Of a stretch of DNA of 64,000 nt, positions 18,261-25,488 are shown piece by piece; positions within the stretch are counted from its first letter, which is position 1; each line of letters opens with the position of its first letter. The stretch spans positions 1-64,000 of the forward strand of contig NZ_JAPKND010000009.1 in the NCBI RefSeq assembly GCF_026344035.1, in the 5' to 3' direction. A program made the position numbers and the translations under genes. The DNA is from Alcaligenes endophyticus. GTDB taxonomy: Bacteria > Pseudomonadota > Gammaproteobacteria > Burkholderiales > Burkholderiaceae_B. The notes below the pieces were generated by a model that was not told the origin of the DNA, made no database searches, and was given only the letters and a program-made list of their open reading frames with translations.

Positions 18261-19649
18261 AAATCTGTACTCATGCGCTTTGGCTTTGGATCGGCGTTGG
18301 TGTTGCTTTCTCAATCCGCTTTCGCAGCTATCGAAAAGGGTGGTGTTCTGAATGAAGTGTCAGACCGATTCTTAACGGCTAGTTCGACCTGGGCTGGCAC
18401 AATTACGCAATATGCGTCCTGGTTGTTCTGGACTCTGGTTGTAATTTCGATGGTCTGGACGTTCGGCATGATGGCCTTGCGTAAGGCCGACATTGGCGAG
18501 TTCTTTGCGGAGTTTGTCCGCTTCACGATATTCACCGGCTTTTTCTGGTGGCTGCTCATCAACGGCCCCAACTTCGCTATGGATATTGTCAATTCGTTGA
18601 GAACTATTGCCGCAGAAGCATCTGGACTGCCGAGAGCATTGGGACCGTCCACGCCCATTGATATTGCCTTCGATATTCTGGCGAAAGCGGCGAAGTCTTA
18701 CAGCGTTACTAGCCCTATCGACAATCTATCAATTTTCCTGACTACTCTGGCCATTCTGGCGTGCATGGCGGTGGTGGCGGCTAACGTGTTGCTGGCGCTC
18801 ATTACTGCCTGGGTGTTGGCCTATGCTGGGGTTTTTGTCCTTGGCTTTGGCGGAGCGCGTTGGACTTCAGATATTGCCTTGAACTATTTCAGAAGCGTAA
18901 TGGGCATTGCCCTCAAGCTGATGACTATTACTCTGCTGGTCGGTGTCGCTGTGTCCATCATTGATGGTTACCACGCTGATCTAGCCAATAAAGCCTCAAT
19001 GGACGAGCTGCTGGTTATTTTTGTTGTATCGCTTGTTCTGGTGATCCTGGTGAACAGCATACCGAACGTTATTGCGGGCTTGATTCCTGGCGGCGGTGCG
19101 GCTGCGAGTACCGGTAGTTCTTTCGGTGCTGGTGCCATTGTGGGTGCGGGTATGGCGGCGGCTGGCATGGCCACCGGCGGCGCGGCTTTGGCGGCCAAGG
19201 CAACTATGGGTGCCGCATCAGGAGCAATGGGCGGCGCATCCGCTATCCAGGCAGCATTCCAGAAAGCCTCAGCAAGTATGGGAGCCGGCGGAGATATGCC
19301 CAGCATGGGGTCTGTGGCCAGCAGTGGTGGCGGCGGTGAAGCGGGTACTGCTGGTAGTAGCCCATTTTCCCAAGCGGCTGGCTTGGGTGATAGCGGCAGC
19401 AGCTCAAGCGGTGGCGGTTTTGCCAGGGCCGCGAAGCTGGCCGCAGGCACGGCCTCCGAATTGGCCAAGGGTGTTGGCTCTCAAGTGAAGCAGGGATTCC
19501 AGGAGCGAGTGAGCCAGACCACCGGCGCAAAATTGGCTGCTTCGATACGCGAAAGCATGGAGCCGAAAGAAGCAAGCCAATCTGGCCAGTTCGAGGGAAA
19601 TAGCTTGGGTGGCGATTCTGGCCCCGATAGTGACGAAGTCAGGAGTTAG
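18258..19649 (+). CDS. trbL: conjugal transfer protein TrbL (VirB6-like)
   Basis: Polytopic inner-membrane core protein of the mating apparatus, 463 aa. Signal-like first segment, then about six membrane segments up to residue 285, including FVLGFGGARWTSDIALNYFRSVMGIALKLM, a hallmark of TrbL/VirB6. Residues 285-463 form a Gly/Ala/Ser-rich flexible tail ending in charged residues. ATG at 18258 is two bases after the trbK stop and uses the AAGGAG in the trbK tail. trbB, C, D, E, F, G and I are absent, so J-K-L are either remnants or accessory parts that plug into another element's machine. Confidence 0.92.
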   Translation: MKSVLMRFGFGSALVLLSQSAFAAIEKGGVLNEVSDRFLTASSTWAGTITQYASWLFWTLVVISMVWTFGMMALRKADIGEFFAEFVRFTIFTGFFWWLLINGPNFAMDIVNSLRTIAAEASGLPRALGPSTPIDIAFDILAKAAKSYSVTSPIDNLSIFLTTLAILACMAVVAANVLLALITAWVLAYAGVFVLGFGGARWTSDIALNYFRSVMGIALKLMTITLLVGVAVSIIDGYHADLANKASMDELLVIFVVSLVLVILVNSIPNVIAGLIPGGGAAASTGSSFGAGAIVGAGMAAAGMATGGAALAAKATMGAASGAMGGASAIQAAFQKASASMGAGGDMPSMGSVASSGGGGEAGTAGSSPFSQAAGLGDSGSSSSGGGFARAAKLAAGTASELAKGVGSQVKQGFQERVSQTTGAKLAASIRESMEPKEASQSGQFEGNSLGGDSGPDSDEVRS

Positions 19650-19653
19650 CACG

Positions 19654-19902
19654 ATGACAACATCAACATATATGGCCGCACTGGCAGCCTTGGACGGAAC
19701 GCCAAGGGAAGAAGTAAGCCAGGTATTTGTTTCGCCGCTGGGCGATCAATCGACCGAGGTCGATGCAGAGGCAGAAACAGCCGCATTTTTATCACGGCCA
19801 AACCTTATGAGAGAGATTGAAACTAAGCCGGTAAGCACCGAGGCCAAGTTTGGCGGTAATCAGTGGTCAGCATTCGCGGAGGCGGCTGGGCTGTACCTGT
19901 AG
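19654..19902 (+). CDS. hypothetical island protein
   Basis: An 82-aa soluble protein with no motif I recognise. ATG at 19654 follows TCAGGAGTTAGCACG, four bases after the trbL stop, so it belongs to the trb transcript. It is acidic in the middle (VDAEAETAAF) with a conserved-looking C-terminus WSAFAEAAGLYL. Confidence 0.7.
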   Translation: MTTSTYMAALAALDGTPREEVSQVFVSPLGDQSTEVDAEAETAAFLSRPNLMREIETKPVSTEAKFGGNQWSAFAEAAGLYL

Positions 19903-19965
19903 GCGCACCGGGCTGGCCACAACCAGCCCGGCACTTTCAATCAACACCTATCAGAGAGGTGAATC

Positions 19966-20190
19966 ATGACAACACAACATACTATCGAATCTGGGCATGT
20001 CGTGCATCAGGCGGCATCTATTCTGGCTTCCTTGGAGTACATCAACCAAGCGGAAGCGCGGAGCCTTGGGCCATTGGCCGAAGCTGTCGCTAACGCTTTC
20101 ATGGTGGTGTACTACCAGGCCGAAACGGGCCGGGCGACCAGGGCAGATTTTCAGGAGGCTATAAAAGCCCTGCGTCAAGCATGTGGCTAA
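19966..20190 (+). CDS. hypothetical island protein
   Basis: A 74-aa alpha-helical protein without a known domain. ATG at 19966 follows AGAGAGGTGAATC, a good ribosome site. Last gene of the trb-side transcript; a perfect 14-base inverted repeat 26 bases after the stop ends it. Confidence 0.72.
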   Translation: MTTQHTIESGHVVHQAASILASLEYINQAEARSLGPLAEAVANAFMVVYYQAETGRATRADFQEAIKALRQACG

Positions 20191-20216
20191 TGATGTTTTG
20201 AGTAAATGCGCAAATG

Positions 20217-20245
20217 TAGAAAGGCGGCCACTGGCCGCCTTTCTA
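20217..20245 (+). terminator. perfect 14-bp inverted repeat, convergent terminator
   Basis: TAGAAAGGCGGCCA-C-TGGCCGCCTTTCTA between two convergent genes. Short T run on each side, so it can end transcription both ways. Its right arm contains the stop codon of the minus-strand gene. Confidence 0.75.
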
Positions 20246-20437
20246 CTTCTCATCATTGGGCCATTCTTGGCCTACTGGTGGAGCATCGACCCATTCCCGT
20301 TCTTCGGGCGGTAGCGGGTAATCCCCGAAGGTTTCGGCCTCAGCTAGGAGCTTATTTAACGTGTAGCGAGTCTTTGATATTGCTGGTTCTTTTTGTGCCG
20401 GTGTTGTAGGTTTTTCACTTATTCTGTATCTCGTCAT
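20243..20437 (-). CDS. MazE/PemI-like antitoxin tail, orphan
   Basis: A 64-aa protein (ATG at 20437; a GTG start nine bases upstream is possible). The C-terminal part RYTLNKLLAEAE...PPEEREWVDAPPVGQEW matches the toxin-binding tail of MazE/ChpS/PemI antitoxins, which carry YTLxELLA...W...PVGxE. The N-terminal AbrB-type DNA-binding domain is missing and replaced by about 30 polar residues, and no MazF/PemK toxin gene is next to it. It may neutralise a toxin encoded elsewhere or be a decayed remnant. The tail match is by eye. Confidence 0.6.
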   Translation of the reverse strand: MTRYRISEKPTTPAQKEPAISKTRYTLNKLLAEAETFGDYPLPPEEREWVDAPPVGQEWPNDEK

Positions 20438-20492
20438 GATGCTCACCGTCTGTTGTTGTATGTAACAATGATGCTTTGCTTGGAGTTAACCG

Positions 20493-20678
20493 ATGAACTC
20501 GCATGATTCTACTTTCTTTGATGATGATGGTCCAAGCGCCGACTTGCCCACTTTTATTTCCACTACGAATGCGCATGAACTGTATGGCCTGAGGGAGGGG
20601 GAAACTGTGGTGGAGGCCATAGCCCGATATAAGGGTGAGAGAAGCGAACGAGTGGCAGTAAAACAAGAGGATTTTTAG
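20493..20678 (+). CDS. small hypothetical protein
   Basis: A 61-aa acidic protein; ATG at 20493 follows CTTGGAGTTAACCG, a convincing ribosome site. The C-terminal half reads HELYGLREGETVVEAIARYKGE. No family recognised. It is transcribed towards the ATPase gene, with a 119-base AT-rich gap between them. Confidence 0.55.
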   Translation: MNSHDSTFFDDDGPSADLPTFISTTNAHELYGLREGETVVEAIARYKGERSERVAVKQEDF

Positions 20679-20797
20679 GCTATAGCACTTTTGGTATTGT
20701 TGGTGAAGTCTTGATTCGTTCAATAAGTTAAATTTAGTTTTATGATGTATAAATACTAATAGTAATAAATTTAATTAACTAGCGTGGGGAGACGTGT

Positions 20798-22900
20798 GTG
20801 CTTACGGTTCAGATAAGAAATTGCAACAGCATTGAAAGTGCTGAGATTAAAATCACCAAGGGAACACTCAATATAAAATATGGGCCTAATGGATTGGGTA
20901 AAAGCTCTATAGCAAAAGCAATTCAGGCAACTGTGAGCAATGACGGATCACTTCAAGGATTGAAGCCATTTAAGTATCGTGCAGTTGAAGGAGAGTTTGA
21001 TCCTTCTGTCGCAGGAGTCGAAGATATAAATTCGGTTTTGGTTTTTGATGATACCTATGTATCGCAATTTGCATTTCAGCGTGATGAAGTTCTCAAAAAT
21101 AGTTTTGATATTTTCATAAAAACGGATGATTTTCTTGCTGCTATGCAAGAGATAGAGGTACTCTTTCAAGGGATCAAAGCAACTTTCGATGATAACGAAG
21201 ACTTGAGCACTGCTATCTCGGACCTGAAAGAACTTCGTGATGCATTTGGAGTTACAAAAACAGGTGCGCTTTCTAAGGCAAGTAAGGGCTACAAAGCATT
21301 TGGTCTCGGGAATAAGATTGCTAATATTCCAGATCATTTAAAGCCGTTTGAAGAGTTCATTAGAAGTGAGCAACCAGCGACGTGGATAGCTTGGCAGTCT
21401 AAAGGTAATTCTTTCTTGGAGTTGTCGGATAATTGCCCGTATTGTTCTTCTAGTTTCCAGGAAACTGACAAGAAAGAAATCGCGCAATCTGTTGCTAAGG
21501 AGTACGACTCAAAGTCTGTGGAACATTTGAGTACATTACAGACTATCATCGAAAGATTGGGGAAATACTTTAATGATGCTTGCCGTGAAAGCTTAGAAGA
21601 AATTACAAAGTCGAAGGTTGAGCTTTCATTGGAGGAAACCAACTTCCTGAGTGCCCTTAGGGGAGATGTTGAAACGCTGATTGCAAAACTTGAAGGGTTG
21701 CGCTCTATCTCGTTTTTCTCGCTTCGAGACGTTGAGAAGGTTGAGGACGAAATTGGTAAGCTGAGAATTGATCTTAGTCTTCTTGAGAGGCTCAATTCGG
21801 AGGGTACTAAAACTGTTGTTGATCCCGTAAATACCAAGCTTGCGGAGTTGGCAGAGAAAGTTGGAGAGCTTAAAGGGAAGATCAATAAGCACAAAAAGCT
21901 CATCGAGAGAACTGTCGGCGAAAATCAGGACGGTATCAATGGTTTTCTCAAGTCAGCCGGTTATAAATACAGTGTAGTTATCAAGTCAGAAGCCGACTCC
22001 TACAAGATGAAGCTTGTGCACCATGATCATGAGGAACATATTGAGACGGCAACGCAGCATTTAAGTTATGGAGAAAGGAATGCCTTCGCTCTGATACTGT
22101 TCATGTACCAGGTGCTGAGAGAGAAGCCTGGGTTAGCTGTTTTGGATGATCCTGTTTCAAGCTTTGATAAGACTAAAAAATTCGCTATTTTGAATGAGTT
22201 GTTTAGAGGTAAGGCCAGCCTTCGCGACACAACTGTCCTCATGCTAACACATGATATTGAGCCTGCAATAGATGTTATACGTGGCGTAAAAAAATTGTTT
22301 CAGCAGCCTAAACCAACAGCATATTTTCTAGCGTCGAAAGCGGGTGTGGTTTCTGAGGTTGAGATTAAAGCGGAAAATATTCAAACATTTGCACAGATAT
22401 GTGTTGATAACATTCGAGATAATGAGGATGAGGTTATTAAATGCATATATCTGAGAAGGCATTTTGAAATAATCAATGATCTCGGAATGGAATATAACTA
22501 TTTGGCTAACCTTTTGCATGCTAGGGATATTCCAATTCTAAAATCTGATACGGGGGATATCGAGATGGATGGTCAACAGATTATGGATGCCGAATTAGGT
22601 ATCAAGAAGCTTATTCCAACTTTTGATTACACGGCGGTGCTTGCTGTGATTAAAGATAAGGCAGAGATGAAGCGTCGCTTCATGGAAGCTACGGTAGGGT
22701 ATGAAAAAATCCAGCTTTTCCGTATTTTTAAGGAGATGCACGGTTCCGCCAATGATGAACAGGATAGCATTCTTCAAAAGTTCGTGAATGAGTCATTCCA
22801 TATTGAGAATGAGTATGTAATGCAGCTAAATCCTCATAAGTTTGACAATGTGCCAGAGTATGTCGTTATGGAATGCGACAGGGTTATTCAGGCGTCCTAA
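20798..22900 (+). CDS. ABC/SMC-type ATPase with CPYC zinc hook, RloC/PrrC-like defence candidate
   Basis: A 700-aa protein built like Rad50/RloC. Walker A GPNGLGKSS is at 29-37, followed by a long helical region with a CPYC motif at 213-216, a second coiled coil to about 370, signature LSYGERN at 422-428, Walker B LAVLDDPVSSFD at 446-457 and the H-switch LMLTHD at 481-486. The C-terminal 200 residues are a separate helical domain containing Arg553, Glu557 and His574, a spacing only partly like the Arg-x3-Glu...His triad of PrrC/RloC anticodon nucleases. GTG start follows GGGGAGA. Base composition is clearly more AT-rich than the rest of the island, so it is separate cargo. A phage-defence role is inferred, not shown. 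Confidence 0.8.
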   Translation: MLTVQIRNCNSIESAEIKITKGTLNIKYGPNGLGKSSIAKAIQATVSNDGSLQGLKPFKYRAVEGEFDPSVAGVEDINSVLVFDDTYVSQFAFQRDEVLKNSFDIFIKTDDFLAAMQEIEVLFQGIKATFDDNEDLSTAISDLKELRDAFGVTKTGALSKASKGYKAFGLGNKIANIPDHLKPFEEFIRSEQPATWIAWQSKGNSFLELSDNCPYCSSSFQETDKKEIAQSVAKEYDSKSVEHLSTLQTIIERLGKYFNDACRESLEEITKSKVELSLEETNFLSALRGDVETLIAKLEGLRSISFFSLRDVEKVEDEIGKLRIDLSLLERLNSEGTKTVVDPVNTKLAELAEKVGELKGKINKHKKLIERTVGENQDGINGFLKSAGYKYSVVIKSEADSYKMKLVHHDHEEHIETATQHLSYGERNAFALILFMYQVLREKPGLAVLDDPVSSFDKTKKFAILNELFRGKASLRDTTVLMLTHDIEPAIDVIRGVKKLFQQPKPTAYFLASKAGVVSEVEIKAENIQTFAQICVDNIRDNEDEVIKCIYLRRHFEIINDLGMEYNYLANLLHARDIPILKSDTGDIEMDGQQIMDAELGIKKLIPTFDYTAVLAVIKDKAEMKRRFMEATVGYEKIQLFRIFKEMHGSANDEQDSILQKFVNESFHIENEYVMQLNPHKFDNVPEYVVMECDRVIQAS

Positions 22901-22928
22901 ATCTGCCACCGGATTTTGTATCTTTTGG

Positions 22929-22948
22929 CATGGTATTAATCATGGTAT
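22929..22948 (+). repeat. two CATGGTAT sites near the right end
   Basis: Direct copies at 22929-22936 and 22941-22948, matching three sites near the integrase. They lie about 60 bases inside the attR candidate, a typical arm-site position. Confidence 0.6.
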
Positions 22949-23009
22949 TTGGTTTGTTTGTCTCCGTATGTTATTGAAAATATTGATGTCATCTTGATTA
23001 AACATCATA

Positions 23010-23017
23010 GAGTGGGA
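23010..23017 (+). other. attR core candidate
   Basis: GAGTGGGA, the second copy of the guaA-end sequence. It is the only exact copy close to the arm-like sites. Confidence 0.55.
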
Positions 23018-23232
23018 TTTACGCTCGTCTAAATTAACATCGCGAAATTGCATATATCGTCGTGATGGGGTGCCCTCGATACGCTTGAGGTTGGGGTGCG
23101 GCTGGCTTATTGTCAGGATGTCAACTGCTCGCTTTTCTTTTTCTACGTTTATGGCCGCTATGCACGAAATCAATCTGCGAGATATGTATACCGACGTGCA
23201 CGACTCGTTCGGTTAGGGCGCCTGGGGATGCG

Positions 23233-24090
23233 TTAGTCCCGTTGCAGGGCCTCAAGCCCTGCATGTAACGCACTGACTTCGCCATGCTTCAAACCGAAAA
23301 GTACATCCAGTAGTGGGAATGTGCTTCTGTAAAAACCAATCCGCTCCCGCATCGCATTAATTCCAAGGTAAGAGCTTCCCATCATCGTGAGAAAATCATC
23401 TCCCAAACCAGCTGCCAGGCTCGCGAGGTCGTAGGCGGGATCGCCGATTGAGCAACCGCCGAAGTCGATGATGCCCGAGACCTCGCCTTTATCGACGAGG
23501 ATGTTTCCCGTGCCGAAGTCGCCGTGGATGACTGCTTTTGGGAGGTGTTTGCCGTAATTAGCGATAAACTGCTCGAACTTGGTACGCACCTCCATGGCAG
23601 TGTCGCGTGGCAGCAGTGGCAAGACCTTGCTGTCTACTTCGGCAAGAAGCTCAGACCACTCGGACAAGGGATCATCTGGCTCGTCAGCGGGATCGAGTAC
23701 GTTGACAGGCAAAGCATGCAAAGCTAGAAGGAAGGCCCCAAGCTTGTCTGCTAGTTGTTGAAGCGCTGGGCCGCTTACTCTTGCTAGATTGAGCAAAGCC
23801 GTGCCGGGTAATTTTTTGTGCACCGCCATTACATTGTCCGAAGCAAGCATCATCAAGGTGATGTTTGGTATAGGCAGCGGGAGGCGGTCTTCAAGCGCCG
23901 CTAGTACTTTCTTTTCTCGCTTAAGGTCGCGGCTTGCGTCATCGTGCCTGGGAACTCGAATGATTAGCTCACCGGTGTCGAGCACGAGATTGTTCTGTCC
24001 GCCTTCGAGTACGACGGCCGATAGAATTTCCGGACGCCTGAGAGCGGTTGCTATTTCACTGAGGTTTGCATGAAGGTCAAAGTTCATCAT
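23233..24090 (-). CDS. aminoglycoside phosphotransferase family protein
   Basis: Kinase-like enzyme of the APH/choline-kinase fold, 285 aa, cytoplasmic. The nucleotide-binding loop region is VVLEGGQNNLVLDTGELIIRVPRH; the catalytic loop HGDFGTGN spans 189-196 with Asp191 as base, and IIDFGG at 207-212 holds the metal-binding Asp, followed by DPAYDLA. It is full length with all key residues. It does not match APH(3'')-Ib or APH(6)-Id as I remember them, so substrate is open: aminoglycosides are likely, but macrolides or small metabolites are possible. It lies between the island end and an aadA-like gene on the opposite strand. Confidence 0.8.
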   Translation of the reverse strand: MMNFDLHANLSEIATALRRPEILSAVVLEGGQNNLVLDTGELIIRVPRHDDASRDLKREKKVLAALEDRLPLPIPNITLMMLASDNVMAVHKKLPGTALLNLARVSGPALQQLADKLGAFLLALHALPVNVLDPADEPDDPLSEWSELLAEVDSKVLPLLPRDTAMEVRTKFEQFIANYGKHLPKAVIHGDFGTGNILVDKGEVSGIIDFGGCSIGDPAYDLASLAAGLGDDFLTMMGSSYLGINAMRERIGFYRSTFPLLDVLFGLKHGEVSALHAGLEALQRD

Positions 24091-24436
24091 TTCTATCAGG
24101 GTGTTTTAGCGTTACCTTGCCTTACAGGACTTATCAGCCATAGCTTTGACGACCAGGGATGTTAAAATGGTGCGGCGCGCTGTAGGGCCATTGCTCCAGC
24201 CAGTAGCTCTTTATAAGAAACCGCGGATAGCGGAATTAATCATCCTGTTTTTTGCAATGAAACACGTAATAAAGAGCTTCCGATGACTTGCAGATTTTAT
24301 CTTAGGTTTAACTGATTTTGAGGTGAGTTAGCTATTTTTTCGCTCCTCGTTCCCAAGCATAGGCTTCGTTGTCGATGCTTGCGATTTCACACGCACAGCT
24401 AATGCTTAGGTTTAACCATTTTTTGCTGACAACTCT
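24091..24436. other. divergent intergenic region between aph and aadA-like genes
   Basis: 346 bases with no gene. Contains a 10-base inverted repeat AGCTCTTTAT / ATAAAGAGCT (24205-24214, 24269-24278) and a 12-base direct repeat CTTAGGTTTAAC (24301-24312, 24405-24416). The second copy is 20 bases before the aadA-like start. A leader or shared promoter region is possible. I see no integron attC site. Confidence 0.5.
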
Positions 24437-25267
24437 ATGTCTTATTTAACCTTCGATACAAGTAGCTTGGATGATATTTCAGGACAGGTGGATGAGACGC
24501 TGAAGGTGCTAGAGCAGCATTTAGGTACATCTATTTGTGCCATCCATTTGTTTGGTTCTGCAGTAGATGGCGGGTTAAAGCCATTGAGCGATATAGATTT
24601 GTTGGTCACTATCAATGCCCCTTTAACAGAATCAACCAAAGCAGCGGTGATGTCTACGTTGTTGTCAGTGTCGGCTTATCCTGGTGCAGATGCGGTGTAT
24701 CGGGCGCTTGAAGTAACTGTCTTACTCTACGACGATGTGGTGCCTTGGAAATACCCGACTATGCGGCAAATGCAATTCGGAGAATGGTTGCGTGAAGAAA
24801 TAAGTGCGGGTGTTTTTGAACCAGCAATGGTCGATAACGATCTAGCTATTCTCTTGACGAAGGTGCGCCAACATAGCATTGCTCTTTACGGACCTGCAGC
24901 ACAAGATTTTTTTGACGAAGTGCCTGTTATCGATTTACACAATTCACTCTTGGAAACCTTAACACTCTGGGCGACAGAGGCAGATTGGGAAGGTGATGAA
25001 AGAAACATAATTCTCGCCCTAGTGCGTATTTGGTATACAGCAGTAACTGGCGATATTGCTTCGAAAGAGGCCGCTGCGAATTGGGCTCTGCAACGTCTGC
25101 CGTCTCAACACCATAATATTGTTGCTGCCGCCAGAGATGACTATTTAGGGCTAGTTGCGATCGATGTGGCAGCCTATCCACAAGAGCGGGCAGAACTTTT
25201 AGACTATATTCGGGCTAGTGTGACTCGGAAATTAGTCAGCTCGAGTCAGGCAAAGCTGTTAGTGTGA
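24437..25267 (+). CDS. aadA: divergent AadA-family aminoglycoside 3''/9-nucleotidyltransferase
   Basis: Adenylyltransferase predicted to inactivate streptomycin and spectinomycin, 276 aa (AadA1 about 260). The nucleotidyltransferase motif GSAVDGGLKPLSDIDLLV has metal ligands Asp52 and Asp54, and Glu92 in RALEVTV matches the catalytic base Glu87 of AadA. The C-terminal helical domain motifs FGEWLREEISAG, LAILLTKVR and RIWYTAVTGDIA are conserved. By eye it is only about 55-60% identical to AadA1, so it is not a common cassette allele, and neither flank looks like an attC element. No good ribosome site precedes ATG 24437. Confidence 0.88.
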   Translation: MSYLTFDTSSLDDISGQVDETLKVLEQHLGTSICAIHLFGSAVDGGLKPLSDIDLLVTINAPLTESTKAAVMSTLLSVSAYPGADAVYRALEVTVLLYDDVVPWKYPTMRQMQFGEWLREEISAGVFEPAMVDNDLAILLTKVRQHSIALYGPAAQDFFDEVPVIDLHNSLLETLTLWATEADWEGDERNIILALVRIWYTAVTGDIASKEAAANWALQRLPSQHHNIVAAARDDYLGLVAIDVAAYPQERAELLDYIRASVTRKLVSSSQAKLLV

Positions 25268-25488
25268 TAACTATCCCAGCGTGCCGCCTATTTGTTTAAT
25301 CAGGGTTAACATTCGGTCGCTACGGGGTGGTGTACGGCGTGCGGAACAAGCTTGTTAGAGATTGAAGTCAAATGCTTCTGTTTTCGATTTATAATGAAAA
25401 GCTAACGTGACCGTGTAGTGGCAGTGCAAAATCCCTTGTGCCACCTGAGTCTAGAAACAAGATTGTGATATCACCTGCGAGTAAAGCA

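Larger units (their letters stand above)
12333..23017 (+). mobile_element. GIsul2-like genomic island integrated at 3' end of guaA
   Basis: About 10.7 kb flanked by an 8-base direct repeat GAGTGGGA (12333-12340 in guaA; 23010-23017). Short CATGGTAT sites lie just inside both ends. Content runs integrase, AlpA, IncQ-type RepA/RepC, iterons, a ribbon-helix-helix protein, TrbJ, a TrbK-like lipoprotein, TrbL, small genes, an antitoxin tail and an ABC-type ATPase. This backbone agrees with my memory of GIsul2 (guaA site, int, alpA, IncQ-like repA/repC, trb genes). The resistance cargo of GIsul2 is absent. No relaxase or coupling protein is present, so transfer would need help from another element. 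The right end is inferred from the short repeat and site pattern, not proven. Confidence 0.75.
22901..23232. other. right island end and junction, no assigned gene
   Basis: 332 bases with the CATGGTAT pair and the GAGTGGGA copy at 23010-23017. A minus-strand open frame of 77 codons (22940-23173, TTG start) crosses the attR candidate; it has no ribosome site or recognised domain and I do not call it a gene. Confidence 0.5.

Noticed and set aside
18968-19468. 166-codon minus-strand proline/alanine-rich frame
   Set aside because: Mirror of the Gly/Ala/Ser-rich TrbL tail; long only because of that composition.
22940-23173. 77-codon minus-strand frame across attR
   Set aside because: TTG start without ribosome site, no known domain, and it crosses the putative recombination site.
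24146-24168. TTGACG...TAAAAT promoter between aph and aadA-like genes
   Set aside because: Spacing is only 11 bases, too short for a sigma-70 promoter.
24091-25488. integron cassette structure around the aadA-like gene
   Set aside because: No attC-type inverted repeat with RYYYAAC/GTTRRRY ends is seen on either side, and no integron integrase is in the window.
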